Positions 31,726-41,146 are shown, counted from the first letter of the stretch. The stretch is DNA of 64,000 nt from an uncultured Prevotellaceae bacterium (GCA_902785695.1 CACZZQ010000006.1:25646-89645); one strand, 5' to 3'. Translations and numbers: made by a program. Notes: a model not told the origin generated them from the sequence alone.

Positions 31726-32821
31726 GATGAAGATTGATATTGAGGAACGGGTGCTCCATTTCAAACAGCCGGCAGGAACCAGTCGTGGGGTGTATACCGA
31801 GCGTCGACTATGGCTTGTTAAAGTATCCAATGGGGAAAACATTGGATACGGTGAGTGTGCGCCATTGCTTGACTTAAGCTGTGATGCGATGGAGCCTTCT
31901 ATATATAATAAGGTGTTGCGTGGGTTCTGTGACCAACTGGAGCAGACGGGCGAAATACCATACGAGGCGATGCGTAACTATCCCTCGATGCTCTTCGGAT
32001 TAGAAACAGCACTTTTGGCTTTAAATAGTAACCTCTCACCTCTCTCCCCCGTTGCAAAGCTCCCCAATTGCTCCCTCCTCGCAATTGCCTCTCACCCCTT
32101 ACCTCTACTTTTTGATACAGCGTTCAGCAGGGGCGAGGTAGGCATTCCCATCAACGGACTGGTGTGGATGGGTAATTACGAGGAGATGCTTCGACGGATG
32201 GAGGAAAAGTTGAAGCAGGGATTCCGTTGTGTGAAACTTAAAGTGGGAGCTATCGATTTCGATGAGGAAATGGATTTGGTGAAGTGCATCCGTGAACGCT
32301 TCTCACGGCATGAGGTGGAGTTGCGGCTCGATGCCAATGGAGGCTTCAGCCCCGATGAGGCTCTTTATAAGTTGGAGTTGTTGTCGCAATATGCTATCCA
32401 TAGCATCGAACAGCCTATCAAACAAAAGCAATGGTCGTTAATGGCTGAACTCTGTAGGGAGTCTCCCTTGCCTATCGCCCTTGATGAGGAACTCATCGGG
32501 ATCAATGACCCAGATGCGAAGCGTCAGATGCTGCGTATCATCAAACCTCGTTATATCGTGTTGAAACCATCGCTGCATGGTGGCATGATGGGATGCAGGG
32601 AATGGATTCAGATTGCTAAGGAAGAAGGCATCGGTTCGTGGATTACATCGGCACTGGAGAGTAATATCGGTTTGAATGCCATCGCGCAGTTCTGTAGTGA
32701 TGTGTATGGTGATAACATTACGTTCCCACAAGGGTTGGGTACAGGACAACTCTTCACGGATAATATCCCGATGCCGTTGGAAATACGTGGTGACAAATTA
32801 TGGATCTCGAAGAATTCCTAA
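31724..32821 (+). CDS. menC: o-Succinylbenzoate synthase
   Basis: A 365-residue enolase-superfamily enzyme that dehydrates SHCHC to o-succinylbenzoate. It has the muconate-lactonizing lid (KQPAGTSRGVYTERRLWLV), a catalytic Lys in CVKLKVGAIDF (about residue 174), metal ligands in RLDANGGF, the YAIHSIEQPI segment and ALDEEL, and the second Lys in IVLKPSLHGG. Either of two adjacent ATGs (31724 or 31727) can be the start. Residues about 103-129 (NLSPLSPVAKLPNCSLLAIA...) are a CT-rich insertion not expected in the family. Overlaps menE by 22 bp. Confidence 0.92.
   Translation: MMKIDIEERVLHFKQPAGTSRGVYTERRLWLVKVSNGENIGYGECAPLLDLSCDAMEPSIYNKVLRGFCDQLEQTGEIPYEAMRNYPSMLFGLETALLALNSNLSPLSPVAKLPNCSLLAIASHPLPLLFDTAFSRGEVGIPINGLVWMGNYEEMLRRMEEKLKQGFRCVKLKVGAIDFDEEMDLVKCIRERFSRHEVELRLDANGGFSPDEALYKLELLSQYAIHSIEQPIKQKQWSLMAELCRESPLPIALDEELIGINDPDAKRQMLRIIKPRYIVLKPSLHGGMMGCREWIQIAKEEGIGSWITSALESNIGLNAIAQFCSDVYGDNITFPQGLGTGQLFTDNIPMPLEIRGDKLWISKNS
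32031..32109. repeat. CT-rich repeat insertion in menC
   Basis: CCTCTCACC-type units at both edges flank a short internal palindrome with CAATTG at each end (about 32065-32087). About 26 codons, read in frame. Confidence 0.6.
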
Positions 32822-33786
32822 AAGAATGGCATAACGAGAAGTCCACAGTATTGGTACATACCAGCGGGTCGACAGGAAAACCGAAGCCGATGCTCGTAGA
32901 GAAACGACGCATGGAGGCCTCGGCTCGCATCACGTGTCAGTTCTTAGGACTGAAACCTGGCGATACGGCATTGCTTTGTATGTCGCTCGATTATATCGCA
33001 GGCAAGATGATGGTGGTACGTGCGCTGACCTATGGGTTGAAACTAATTGCTGTAAAGCCATGCGGATGTCCTGAATGGGAGGGCGATATTGACTTTGCCG
33101 CGATGGTGCCTATGCAGGTGTATAACCTCTTGCAAAGCGAAGAAGGACTAAAGCGACTAAAAGCCATAAAGCATCTGATTATAGGAGGCGGAGCTATTGA
33201 TGACGGGCTCGCTAGTGTGCTGGTTGGTTTCCCCAACCATGTATGGAGTACTTACGGCATGACAGAGACACTATCGCATATCGCCTTGCGAAGATTAAAC
33301 GGCCCAGAAGCGAGTGAATGGTATACGCCTTTTGAAGGCGTTACGTTATCCCAGACGGATGAAGGTTGCTTAGTTATCGATGCGCCTGCCGTACATGATG
33401 GACCTTTGGTGACAAATGATATTGTTGAATTTGTCTCCCCCTCTCTTTGGAGGGGGAAGGGGGGAGGCCCCTTCCGCATTAAAGGCCGTAAGGACAACGT
33501 GATTTGCTCTGGAGGCATCAAGATTCAGATTGAGGAAGTGGAAAAGTTACTAAGACCTCAATTGTCAGCCCCGTTTATGATATCGAAACGTCCAGATGAG
33601 AAATTCGGTGAGCAAGTAGTATTGCTCACCGAGTCAATGGATATGGATCTAATACGGGATGTCTGCCAACGGGTGTTGCCTAAGTATTGGCAACCTCGCA
33701 GCTTTTTACATATCGATAGTTTGCCAATGACGGAAACGGGTAAGCCTGCTCGTAAGGAGGCCGAACAATTATGTATTAAGCATTAA
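32800..33786 (+). CDS. menE: o-Succinylbenzoate-CoA ligase (short form)
   Basis: A 328-residue AMP-forming acyl-CoA ligase, shorter than the 450-plus residues of enterobacterial or Bacillus MenE and lacking the N-terminal region. It begins almost at the adenylate-binding loop (VHTSGSTGKPKPM, residues 19-31). Other motifs: MSLDYIAGKMMVV, STYGMTETLSHIALR, IKGRKDNVICSGGIKIQ and LPMTETGKPARKEAE with the catalytic Lys. Such short MenE proteins are usual in Bacteroidetes. A single-arm family A element encodes residues about 212-224 (SPSLWRGKGGG). Last gene of menB-menC-menE, convergent with aroB. Confidence 0.9.
   Translation: MDLEEFLKEWHNEKSTVLVHTSGSTGKPKPMLVEKRRMEASARITCQFLGLKPGDTALLCMSLDYIAGKMMVVRALTYGLKLIAVKPCGCPEWEGDIDFAAMVPMQVYNLLQSEEGLKRLKAIKHLIIGGGAIDDGLASVLVGFPNHVWSTYGMTETLSHIALRRLNGPEASEWYTPFEGVTLSQTDEGCLVIDAPAVHDGPLVTNDIVEFVSPSLWRGKGGGPFRIKGRKDNVICSGGIKIQIEEVEKLLRPQLSAPFMISKRPDEKFGEQVVLLTESMDMDLIRDVCQRVLPKYWQPRSFLHIDSLPMTETGKPARKEAEQLCIKH
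33434..33471. repeat. Family A single-arm element in menE
   Basis: CCCCCTCTCTTTGGAGGGGG palindrome followed by GGGGGGAGGCCCC, in frame, between two conserved MenE segments. Confidence 0.72.
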
Positions 33787-33797
33787 GCATTGCTTAC
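33774..33797. repeat. Small repeat at the menE/aroB junction
   Basis: ATTAAGCATTAAGCATTGCT heptads cover the menE stop codon and the 7-bp gap to the convergent aroB. Confidence 0.5.
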
Positions 33798-34843
33798 CCC
33801 TCGCGATAGAAGTCTAAGGCCTCTTCTATCTCTTCTTTGGTAGCTGTCTGGTTGATACGGATATCGCCTATACCACCTAATAGCGTGAAGTTGATACTCG
33901 TTCCTATGTTCTTTTTATCATGGGTCATCAGTTCCAGCAGGGTGGGGTAATCATCGCAAGTGATAGGCATACGTCCGTAATGGTCGAAGATGAAACGAGT
34001 CATCTGTCGCATTTTTTCTGTTGGGAAGCCTGTCTTTGCCACACTCAGATAGAGTTCGCATACCAATCCCCATGCTACAGCATAACCATGAAGTACGGGT
34101 TTGCGCTTCAGAGCCAGCGATTCAAAGGCATGGCCTACGGTATGTCCCAGGTTCAACGCCTTGCGAATGCCTTTCTCCGTGGGGTCTTCTGTGACGATGC
34201 GTTCTTTTACCTGTACGCTCTTGGCTACCAACTCTCCTAATTCCTTAAGGTTGGGATGCTCAATGTCGAAGTTCATCAACTCAGCCCAGTGATCTTCCGT
34301 GGAGATGAGGCCGTGTTTCAGCATCTCGGCATAGCCGGAAAGGATGTTTTCTTCGTCCATCGTCTTGAGGAAAACGGTATCCAGTATCACGCAGTCGGCA
34401 TTACGGAAGACCCCAATCTCGTTTTTCAGTCCACCAAAGTTGAACCCTGTCTTGCCACCTACAGAGGCATCAACCATTGAGAGCAGGGTGGTGGGGATAT
34501 TTATAATAGAGATGCCGCGTTTGAATGTGGAAGCGGCAAAAGCACCTAAGTCAGTCACCATACCGCCGCCAAGATTAATCAGCAGAGAATGACGCGTGGC
34601 TCCCAGACGTTGCAGTTCGCTCCATACGTGGACAACGGAATCTAACGTCTTGTTGGTATCGCCTGCCTCGATTGTAATACCCTCTGCTCCTTGCAGGAAA
34701 TTGTAGTCTTTGATTACTGGCAGACAGAGCTGATGTGTGGTCTTGTCGGTTAAGATGAAAATATGGTCGGCCTCGCATCTGCCGATTTCCTTGCTGAGCA
34801 CCTGTTCCAGTTGCTCGCTGATGATGACTTTCTGCTTCTCCAT
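33794..34843 (-). CDS. aroB: 3-Dehydroquinate synthase
   Basis: A 349-residue NAD- and zinc-dependent enzyme of the shikimate pathway converting DAHP to 3-dehydroquinate. Motifs: INLGGGMVTDLGAFAASTFKRG (cofactor loop), IPTTLLSMVDASVGGKTGFN, KNEIGVFRNADCVILD, RKALNLGHTVGHAFES (zinc ligands) and HGYAVAWGL. Chorismate from this pathway also feeds menF nearby. A minus-strand -7 element, TAACTTTG (34868-34875), precedes it by about 25 bp. Convergent with menE. Confidence 0.95.
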   Translation of the reverse strand: MEKQKVIISEQLEQVLSKEIGRCEADHIFILTDKTTHQLCLPVIKDYNFLQGAEGITIEAGDTNKTLDSVVHVWSELQRLGATRHSLLINLGGGMVTDLGAFAASTFKRGISIINIPTTLLSMVDASVGGKTGFNFGGLKNEIGVFRNADCVILDTVFLKTMDEENILSGYAEMLKHGLISTEDHWAELMNFDIEHPNLKELGELVAKSVQVKERIVTEDPTEKGIRKALNLGHTVGHAFESLALKRKPVLHGYAVAWGLVCELYLSVAKTGFPTEKMRQMTRFIFDHYGRMPITCDDYPTLLELMTHDKKNIGTSINFTLLGGIGDIRINQTATKEEIEEALDFYREG

Positions 34844-34867
34844 TGTCCTTGTGTCGTTTTACGGGTG

Positions 34868-34875
34868 CAAAGTTA
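34868..34875 (-). promoter_or_regulatory. -7 element of aroB
   Basis: TAACTTTG on the minus strand, 24 bp before the aroB ATG. Confidence 0.6.
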
Positions 34876-34915
34876 CATTTATTTTTTTGTGAAACAGAAA
34901 AAACAAGAAAAAAGT

Positions 34916-34946
34916 TTTGTATTTTGCTCGTTTATTCGTACCTTTG
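34916..34946 (+). promoter_or_regulatory. Promoter of infC-rpmI-rplT
   Basis: TTTG (34916-34919) and TACCTTTG (34939-34946), 19-bp spacer, 25 bp before the infC start. Confidence 0.75.
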
Positions 34947-34971
34947 CAGCCGATTTGCGTAAAATAGCTTA

Positions 34972-35667
34972 ATGAAGACAGACAAAAAACAGAATCAATA
35001 CCGCGTAAACGAACAGATTCGTGTGCGAGAGGTCCGTATTGTAGGTGAGAGCGGATCCACGGTAATGCCTACAAAAGAAGCATTGGATATGGCTCGTCAG
35101 CAGGGAGTAGACCTTGTGGAGATTTCTCCTAATGCCAATCCACCTGTGTGTCGTCTCATTGACTATTCTAAGTTCCTCTACCAGCAGAAGAAGCGTGCTA
35201 AAGAGATGAAAGCCAAGCAGGTGAAGGTGGAGGTGAAGGAAATCCGTTTCGGACCTCAGACCGATGAACATGACTATCAGTTCAAGCTGAAGCACGCCAA
35301 GGAATTTCTCGAAGAAGGTAATAAGGTACGTGCGTATGTGTTCTTCCGTGGCCGAAGCATCCTTTTCAAAGAACAAGGTGAAGTGCTGTTGCTGCGTTTT
35401 GCCAATGACTTGGAAGAGGTCGGAAAGGTAGAGTCAATGCCAAGTCTGGAGGGTAAGAAGATGTTCCTCTATCTGGCTCCCAAGAAAGCTGGTGTGGCAA
35501 AGAAAAGTCAGCAGGCTCGTGACCGTGAGGCCAGTGAGATTGATCAGAAAGAGCAGAAACAGCAGGTGAAGGATATTGACGTAGAGACACCTGCAAATGG
35601 CGGTCTCTTTGCTAACGCCAAAATCAGTGCCGATGCTCTGAAGAAACTCACTGAAGAAGCAGAATAA
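34972..35667 (+). CDS. infC: Translation initiation factor IF-3
   Basis: A 231-residue IF-3, binding the 30S subunit and checking initiator tRNA pairing. The N-domain reads [19 protein letters not shown] with [22 protein letters not shown]; the C-domain has [19 protein letters not shown] and [12 protein letters not shown]-terminal extension of about 50 charged residues (after [11 protein letters not shown]) is usual in Bacteroidetes. It starts with ATG, not the rare AUU of enterobacteria, so the classical start-codon autoregulation is not evident. First gene of the conserved infC-rpmI-rplT operon. Confidence 0.97.
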   Translation: MKTDKKQNQYRVNEQIRVREVRIVGESGSTVMPTKEALDMARQQGVDLVEISPNANPPVCRLIDYSKFLYQQKKRAKEMKAKQVKVEVKEIRFGPQTDEHDYQFKLKHAKEFLEEGNKVRAYVFFRGRSILFKEQGEVLLLRFANDLEEVGKVESMPSLEGKKMFLYLAPKKAGVAKKSQQARDREASEIDQKEQKQQVKDIDVETPANGGLFANAKISADALKKLTEEAE

Positions 35668-35748
35668 GAAGAAAGAAAAGGTGGCGCGCCCGGTATATGC
35701 GTAGCTGCCGATAATAATTAATAGTTTAAAATTTAAAAGTTAAAAAAA

Positions 35749-35946
35749 ATGCCAAAAGTAAAGACAAACTCCGGTGCCAAGAAGAGATTCTCATTCACCG
35801 GTACAGGTAAGGTTAAGAGACATCACGCTTACCACAGCCACATTCTGACTAAGAAGACCAAGAAGCAGAAGCGTAACTTGGTAGGTTCTACCATCGTTGA
35901 CCAGAGCAACATGAAGCAGGTTCGTGACCTGTTGTGTCTCCGCTAA
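35749..35946 (+). CDS. rpmI: 50S ribosomal protein L35
   Basis: 65 residues, the standard length. Sequence [20 protein letters not shown] and [20 protein letters not shown] is typical of L35. It lies 81 bp after infC and 36 bp before rplT in the usual operon order. The A-rich stretch just before the ATG is the only ribosome-binding feature seen, as is common in Bacteroidetes. Confidence 0.97.
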   Translation: MPKVKTNSGAKKRFSFTGTGKVKRHHAYHSHILTKKTKKQKRNLVGSTIVDQSNMKQVRDLLCLR

Positions 35947-35982
35947 TTAACCCTATTGTCTAACATTTAAAGTACAGAAACT

Positions 35983-36327
35983 ATGCCAAGATCAGTAAAT
36001 CACGTTGCATCAAGAGCAAAACGTAAGAACATTCTGAAACTTACCCGTGGCTACTTTGGAGCCCGTAAGAATGTCTGGACAGTAGCAAAGAACACCTGGG
36101 AGAAGGGTCTGACCTACGCTTATCGCGATCGTCGTAACAAGAAGCGCAACTTCCGCGCTCTGTGGATTCAGCGTATCAACGCTGCCGCACGTTTGGAGGG
36201 CATGAGCTATTCTAAGTTGATGGGTGCTCTGTCAAAGGCAGGTATCGAGATTAACCGTAAGGTGCTTGCTGACCTCGCCCTGAACAACCCTGAGGCTTTC
36301 AAGGCCATCGTTGAGAAGGTGAAATAA
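35983..36327 (+). CDS. rplT: 50S ribosomal protein L20
   Basis: 114 residues, standard for L20, an early assembly protein of the large subunit. Motifs: [35 protein letters not shown] and [20 protein letters not shown]. Last gene of the operon. The large AT-rich palindrome that follows probably ends transcription. Confidence 0.97.
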   Translation: MPRSVNHVASRAKRKNILKLTRGYFGARKNVWTVAKNTWEKGLTYAYRDRRNKKRNFRALWIQRINAAARLEGMSYSKLMGALSKAGIEINRKVLADLALNNPEAFKAIVEKVK

Positions 36328-36328
36328 A

Positions 36329-36414
36329 GCGAAAAAGGTAAAAAAGTAAAAAGGTAAAAAGTTGAGGCTCGCCCCGCTTTTTACCTTTTTACTTTTTACT
36401 TTTTCACCTTTTCT
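36329..36414. repeat. Family B palindrome acting as probable bidirectional terminator
   Basis: GGTAAAAAAGTAAAAAGGTA-type units on the left and their inverted counterpart on the right (TTTTTACCTTTTTACTTTTT) can pair into a stem of over 30 bp around the centre GAGGCTCGCC. It fills the gap between the convergent rplT and HAD genes. Confidence 0.8.
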
Positions 36415-36852
36415 TTAGAACTGCCACCAGTGCTTTTTCTTCGTGTGCCTGTCTTCAGTCCCCATACGATAGTGGCTTATTTCCTCGTCAACAATGTCGT
36501 TCCATGTCTTGTGATGAGCAACCATACGATAGATGGTACCCCAGTCGGGCAATCCACCTACATTACGGTCGTCAATCCACAGGTCAACTTTCAGTTTTCG
36601 TGAGAAATGCTGATTGTTGTCTATGCTTTCTTCTGGATAGTCACGATTCACGGCATAGAACTCTATGCCACGCTCTTTGCACCAGTTCACAGCATCATCT
36701 AATAATTGCCCCTCGCGGACCGACCACAGGATAAGCCTGTGGTGATCCTTGATGAGCATTTTCAATGTGTCGACAGCAAAGGGAATCTCTCTGCCAATCT
36801 CCGGATATTTGTGTTCGACAATAGTGCCATCAAAATCTACTGCAATAGTCAT
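36415..36852 (-). CDS. HAD-superfamily hydrolase (BT0820-like)
   Basis: A 145-residue small HAD-fold protein. Motif I is AVDFDGTIVEHKYPEIG with nucleophile Asp6 and Asp8. The motif II-like region is LILWSVREG and the motif IV-like region WIDDRNVGGLPDWG. It has no large cap domain. Members act as phosphatases on small or macromolecular substrates. Encoded 8 bp after wzc on the same strand, so it is probably co-expressed with the polysaccharide genes. Substrate unknown. Confidence 0.82.
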   Translation of the reverse strand: MTIAVDFDGTIVEHKYPEIGREIPFAVDTLKMLIKDHHRLILWSVREGQLLDDAVNWCKERGIEFYAVNRDYPEESIDNNQHFSRKLKVDLWIDDRNVGGLPDWGTIYRMVAHHKTWNDIVDEEISHYRMGTEDRHTKKKHWWQF

Positions 36853-36860
36853 GGCTCCGG

Positions 36861-39440
36861 TTATTTCTTGATAGAGTCATCACTCTTATTTCCATAATGG
36901 CTTTCGTTGTAGGTACCGTAGCCGCCGTAGCTACCGTAACCGCCATAGTTGCCATAGCCGTAGCGTCCGTAGCGTCCGTAGCCGTAGCCATAAGCATAGC
37001 GTCCGTACTTGCCATACTTACCGTAGCCGTAGTAATAGCCGTACTTCTTCTTCGACATGTCAATACCGTTGATAACGATACACAAGTTAGGCAATTTGTT
37101 TTCCCTCTTCATCGAGTTGATGATGGCGAAACTTGACTTCGGCGTATAGTCTGCACGACAAACGAATGCGGTGACATCGGCGTGTTTAGCCAGTTGCAAT
37201 GTATCGGTTACCAGTCCAACAGGTGCGGTATCCATGATGATATAGTCGTACTTCTTACGCAGTATACTCATAATCTCGCTCATATTGTCACGTGCCAGCA
37301 ACTCAGTGGGGTTTGGAGGTGTAGGACCGGCCAAAAGCAAGTCAAGATTGACATTGACACCCGAAGAGCGTACCTGAGACATCAGGGCTTCATCTGTAAC
37401 GTGATCCATACTGAGCAAGGTGGTGACACCGATAGTGCGGTCCTTGATGTCGAACAGACGTCCCAGTGCAGGCTTACGGATGTCAAGACCCATCAGGATG
37501 ACCTTCTTGCCCAGCAGTGCAAAGCTGACGGCGAGGTTGGCGGCGTTGAAGGTCTTACCCTCACCAGATGTACTTGATGTAAACATGATGACCTTGTCGT
37601 GTTCCTTCATCATGAACTGGATATTTGTACGCATACTGCGGAATATCTCATCGGTCTGGTTGTTCTTGTTCTCATGAACCACAATACCTGCAGCGGTCTT
37701 GGCATCTTCATTGGCCACAGCCACGTCGGCAACGATGGGGAGGTCTGTGAGTTTCATCACGTCCTCGTGGCCTTCAATCTTATAGCGCAGGAATATCAGC
37801 AGATAGGTGATGAGCAGGGGCAGAGCGAAACCAAGCACGAGGGCAGCCAGAATGATAATGGCACCCTTAGGACTGACCTTTCCACCGAAGGCGGGCTCGT
37901 CGATCAGCTTACCCTTGTCGGCAGTAGCGGCCAGTGATATGGAGTTCTCCTCGCGTTTCTCCAGCAGCATCAGGTACAGGCCTGACTTTACGTCCTGTTG
38001 ACGGCCAATCTGGGTGAGGACACGTTCCTGTTCAGGGGCACTCTCAATCCTGTTCTGGAATTCGTAATATTGCTTTTCAATACCTTGTTTCTCAATGTCT
38101 GCAGTACGGCGTGCCTGACGCAGTGCTTCCTTGATACTGCCCTCCAACTGGTCGAGCATATCGGTGTGGGTCTGAACCAAAGGTGAGTTTTCTGAAGCCG
38201 ATGCCAACAGACGGTTGCGGTCGAGCACGGTCTTGTTGTACTGAGTAATAAGTGCGCTTGAAGCGGCATCTTTCATACCTACATTAGATGGGATAATCTG
38301 ATATCTGTTTTCAGGATTTTCCACATGCTTACGCAACTCGTCGAGAATCATAATCTGTGTCGAAGCGTCTGACAATTTTGCGTAATACTGGTTGGCCTGA
38401 GTCATGGTCTGGTTGGCATCCAAGCGCATCTGCACCAGTTTGTTCCTACGTTTATACTGTTCCAGCTTGTCCTCGGTGCTTCCCAGTTCGTCGCTGATCT
38501 TCTGGAGACGGTCGTTGATAAACTCCTCCGTCTTGTAGGCGATTTCATTCTTGTCAGCATTAGCCTGGCGGTTATAGCATTCGGCCAGTTGCTTCAGGAA
38601 GTCAAAACCGCGCTCTATGTTCTGATCTCTCAGGGTAATCTCTGCGATAGAGGTCAGCTTCGATGTGGGGGCAATCTTCAGCTTGTTGGCATATTGTGCA
38701 GCCACTTGCTTGGGTGAGGAGATGGTAACCAGCATGGGTCTTTCCTGTGCCGCAGGCTTACCATCCTTGGCATCCTCTTGCTTCTGCAGGTCTTCTTTCA
38801 ACTGGCTCAGTTTGCGAAGTGGCGCTTCGAGACTCAGGTTCTTTGTGAACGACACGATACCATAGGGGGTTTCCACTGTGGCAGGCAGACTTTCAAACGA
38901 ACCTTCGAACTCATTCTCCAGTCCCACTACATGGTATTTGTTGCCCTCCTTGGTGATTCTCATGCCAAAGCTCAGCTTGTATTTGTCAAGTTCTGCCAAG
39001 TCCTCTGGAGCCATGTCTACATTGATGGGCTGTGTCTTGTAAATCAACTGCTTGGTAATACGACCCTCGCTGCGGTATTCCACATAGAGTTTCAGGTCCT
39101 TTACTACTTCATATGACAGAATGCGTGAACTCAAGATTTCAATCTCGTTGTCGATACCTGTTGAATTGGAGATAAAACCGAGGTCTTGCATATTTGCCAG
39201 CATCTGATTGCTGCCTCGACGGTTGTTTACCTCGTCCTTGATAAGCATCTTTGACGACATCTCATAGATGGCTGGCTGATAGCGCAGGTAGAGAAATGCC
39301 GAGAGCATGAAAATAACGAGTGAAACCAAGAACCAAGGCCAGTTCAGTACTAAGAGCGTGAAGATGGTCCTGATGTCAAATGACGACTCTTCATTAGGAA
39401 TGATTTCCTGAGTCGTTTCTAATGATTTGTTCTCTTCCAT
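36861..39440 (-). CDS. wzc: Wzc-type polysaccharide co-polymerase with BY-kinase domain
   Basis: An 859-residue inner-membrane protein controlling export and chain length of surface polysaccharide. It starts with a Wzz domain (helix at about 30-50, LVLNWPWFLVSLVIFMLSAF), a long periplasmic coiled-coil region (about 250-480) and a second helix near 530 (AIIILAALVLGFALPLLITY). The tyrosine-kinase domain follows, with Walker A TSSTSGEGKTFNAAN (about 620-633), Walker A' VILMGLDIRKPALGRL and Walker B DYIIMDTAPVGLV. The C-terminal tail (about residues 797-845) is a dense Tyr/Gly repeat (YGKYGKYGRYAYGYGYGRYG and similar), the autophosphorylation cluster. Downstream of rfbA and upstream of the HAD gene on the same strand. 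Confidence 0.94.
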   Translation of the reverse strand: MEENKSLETTQEIIPNEESSFDIRTIFTLLVLNWPWFLVSLVIFMLSAFLYLRYQPAIYEMSSKMLIKDEVNNRRGSNQMLANMQDLGFISNSTGIDNEIEILSSRILSYEVVKDLKLYVEYRSEGRITKQLIYKTQPINVDMAPEDLAELDKYKLSFGMRITKEGNKYHVVGLENEFEGSFESLPATVETPYGIVSFTKNLSLEAPLRKLSQLKEDLQKQEDAKDGKPAAQERPMLVTISSPKQVAAQYANKLKIAPTSKLTSIAEITLRDQNIERGFDFLKQLAECYNRQANADKNEIAYKTEEFINDRLQKISDELGSTEDKLEQYKRRNKLVQMRLDANQTMTQANQYYAKLSDASTQIMILDELRKHVENPENRYQIIPSNVGMKDAASSALITQYNKTVLDRNRLLASASENSPLVQTHTDMLDQLEGSIKEALRQARRTADIEKQGIEKQYYEFQNRIESAPEQERVLTQIGRQQDVKSGLYLMLLEKREENSISLAATADKGKLIDEPAFGGKVSPKGAIIILAALVLGFALPLLITYLLIFLRYKIEGHEDVMKLTDLPIVADVAVANEDAKTAAGIVVHENKNNQTDEIFRSMRTNIQFMMKEHDKVIMFTSSTSGEGKTFNAANLAVSFALLGKKVILMGLDIRKPALGRLFDIKDRTIGVTTLLSMDHVTDEALMSQVRSSGVNVNLDLLLAGPTPPNPTELLARDNMSEIMSILRKKYDYIIMDTAPVGLVTDTLQLAKHADVTAFVCRADYTPKSSFAIINSMKRENKLPNLCIVINGIDMSKKKYGYYYGYGKYGKYGRYAYGYGYGRYGRYGYGNYGGYGSYGGYGTYNESHYGNKSDDSIKK

Positions 39441-39490
39441 TTTTTTTTGTTTCTTATATCTGTTTTTATTAATTTACACCTTATTATATA

Positions 39491-40366
39491 TTATTGTTCA
39501 GACAACTGAATCAAGTATTTTCCGTAGTCGTTCTTGATCATGGGCTGAGCTAACTTGCGCAGCTGTTCCTTGTCTATCCAGCCGCGTTTATAGGCAATCT
39601 CTTCCAGACAAGCTACCTTCAGCCCTTGTCTCTTCTCTATCACCTCAATAAATGTGCTGGCCTCAGCCAGTGAGTCGTGGGTACCCGTGTCTAACCATGC
39701 AAAGCCGCGTTGAAGTGTCTGCACCTTCAACTTTTGCTGAGACAGGTATTCCTGGTTTACTGTCGTTATTTCCAATTCTCCGCGAGCACTTGGTTTGATG
39801 CTTTTGGCAATGTCCACCACGCTGTTGGGGTAGAAGTAGAGTCCCACCACAGCATAGTTGGATTTCGGATGCTCCGGTTTCTCCTCTATGCTCAGGCAGT
39901 TGCCCTCAGCGTCGAACTCAGCCACGCCGTAGCGCTCTGGGTCATTGACATAATAACCGAAGACTGTGGCTTGCCCGTTTTTCTCCGCATTCTCAACGCT
40001 TTGGCGAAGCAGTCCGCTAAAGCCTGATCCGTAGAAGATGTTGTCGCCCAAAACCAGGCAGGCACAATCGTCACCAATAAATTCCTCGCCAATGATAAAG
40101 GCCTGTGCCAATCCGTCGGGTGAGGGCTGCTCGGCATACTCGAAATGTACGCCCAGCTCACTGCCGTCGCCCAGCAGCCTGCGGAATCCCGGTAGGTCGT
40201 GAGGAGTCGAGATAATCAGTATCTCACGTATGCCAGCCAACATCAATGCTGATATTGGATAGTATATCATCGGCTTGTCAAAAATAGGAATCAACTGTTT
40301 GCTGATGCCCTTAGTAATAGGGTAGAGGCGTGTGCCGCTCCCACCTGCTAATACGATACCTTTCAT
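39491..40366 (-). CDS. rfbA: Glucose-1-phosphate thymidylyltransferase
   Basis: A 291-residue nucleotidyltransferase making dTDP-glucose, the first step to dTDP-rhamnose and other deoxysugars. Start at 40366 ([20 protein letters not shown]); the -7 element at 40390 excludes the longer reading. Motifs: the signature loop above, [24 protein letters not shown] and [20 protein letters not shown]. Length is typical. Its rmlB/C/D partners are not in the window, so the operon here (rfbA-wzc-HAD) supplies only this step plus export control. Confidence 0.95.
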   Translation of the reverse strand: MKGIVLAGGSGTRLYPITKGISKQLIPIFDKPMIYYPISALMLAGIREILIISTPHDLPGFRRLLGDGSELGVHFEYAEQPSPDGLAQAFIIGEEFIGDDCACLVLGDNIFYGSGFSGLLRQSVENAEKNGQATVFGYYVNDPERYGVAEFDAEGNCLSIEEKPEHPKSNYAVVGLYFYPNSVVDIAKSIKPSARGELEITTVNQEYLSQQKLKVQTLQRGFAWLDTGTHDSLAEASTFIEVIEKRQGLKVACLEEIAYKRGWIDKEQLRKLAQPMIKNDYGKYLIQLSEQ

Positions 40367-40389
40367 GTAATATAACGTTATACGGGGTG

Positions 40390-40397
40390 CAAAGTTA
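40390..40397 (-). promoter_or_regulatory. -7 element of the rfbA-wzc operon
   Basis: TAACTTTG on the minus strand, about 24 bp before the rfbA ATG; decides that start. Confidence 0.65.
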
Positions 40398-40461
40398 CAC
40401 ATTTTTTTTCTCTTCTAAATCTTTTTGGAATAAAAAATACTATTATGTCGATAAAAAAGTG

Positions 40462-40469
40462 TAACTTTG
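40462..40469 (+). promoter_or_regulatory. -7 element of the 40491 gene
   Basis: TAACTTTG, 21 bp before the ATG. Confidence 0.6.
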
Positions 40470-40490
40470 CACCCGATTTAAAATAAAGCT

Positions 40491-41120
40491 ATGGGATTTT
40501 TTTCAAATATTTTCGGTCGTAAGTCGGCTGATGCAGAAGCGAAAGTCGGAGGCATGGAGGATTTCATGACCCTTATCAGAGTATATTTTCAGGCAGTCAT
40601 TGCTGCCGATTTGGGTATCTCCAACCTCAATGCCCTTCCCGACCTTAGAGTGTTCAAGGTAACCCTTCGTGTGCCTACTCAAGGTGGTAGGTTAGGACTC
40701 GGTGAGAAAGCTCGTTGTAAGAAGATGCTGAAGGAACTCTATGAGATGGACGATGACTTTTTCAAAGAGATAGACCAGAGCATTCGTCGCCGCTGTAAGA
40801 AACTTCAGGATGTCCAACCCTATCTTCTCCAGTTTCAGCAGTATGTACAGGACGCAATGATGCTCTCTGGCAATCTGATGAAGTTCAAGCTCCGTCTGCC
40901 CAGTTTCTTCAAAGGGGCTATCCACACGGCAACGGAAAAAACCGTTCACGAAATCTTTACAAAGAATGATTATACTGATGCCAGTGTGCTGAAGACCGTT
41001 GTAGATGTGCGTGAACTTAACAAACGCTTGGGATTCTCAGAAAAATGGACTACCGATTTCGTCTATCGCGTAGTGATGCTGGCTAAGAAAGAAAAACAGC
41101 CACAGCAAAACGAGAAATAA
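40491..41120 (+). CDS. Conserved hypothetical protein
   Basis: A 209-residue soluble protein without signal peptide or membrane helix. It opens MGFFSNIFGRKSADAEAK, and the rest is predicted helical and highly charged: DDDFFKEIDQSIRRRCKKLQ, GNLMKFKLRLPSFFKGAIH and VVDVRELNKRLGFSEKWTTD. I do not recognise a named domain. It stands alone between rfbA (divergent) and the cell-division/RNase Y genes, separated from the latter by a palindromic repeat. Confidence 0.7.
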   Translation: MGFFSNIFGRKSADAEAKVGGMEDFMTLIRVYFQAVIAADLGISNLNALPDLRVFKVTLRVPTQGGRLGLGEKARCKKMLKELYEMDDDFFKEIDQSIRRRCKKLQDVQPYLLQFQQYVQDAMMLSGNLMKFKLRLPSFFKGAIHTATEKTVHEIFTKNDYTDASVLKTVVDVRELNKRLGFSEKWTTDFVYRVVMLAKKEKQPQQNEK

Positions 41121-41146
41121 AAGGCTGAAAATGAATGCGGTAAATA

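Noticed and set aside
32837-32851. Shared GAGAAGTCCACAG between menE (32838 region) and the M56 repeat (1475 region)
   Set aside because: Thirteen bases, and in menE it lies at the conserved start of the ligase just before the adenylate-binding loop; chance match cannot be excluded.
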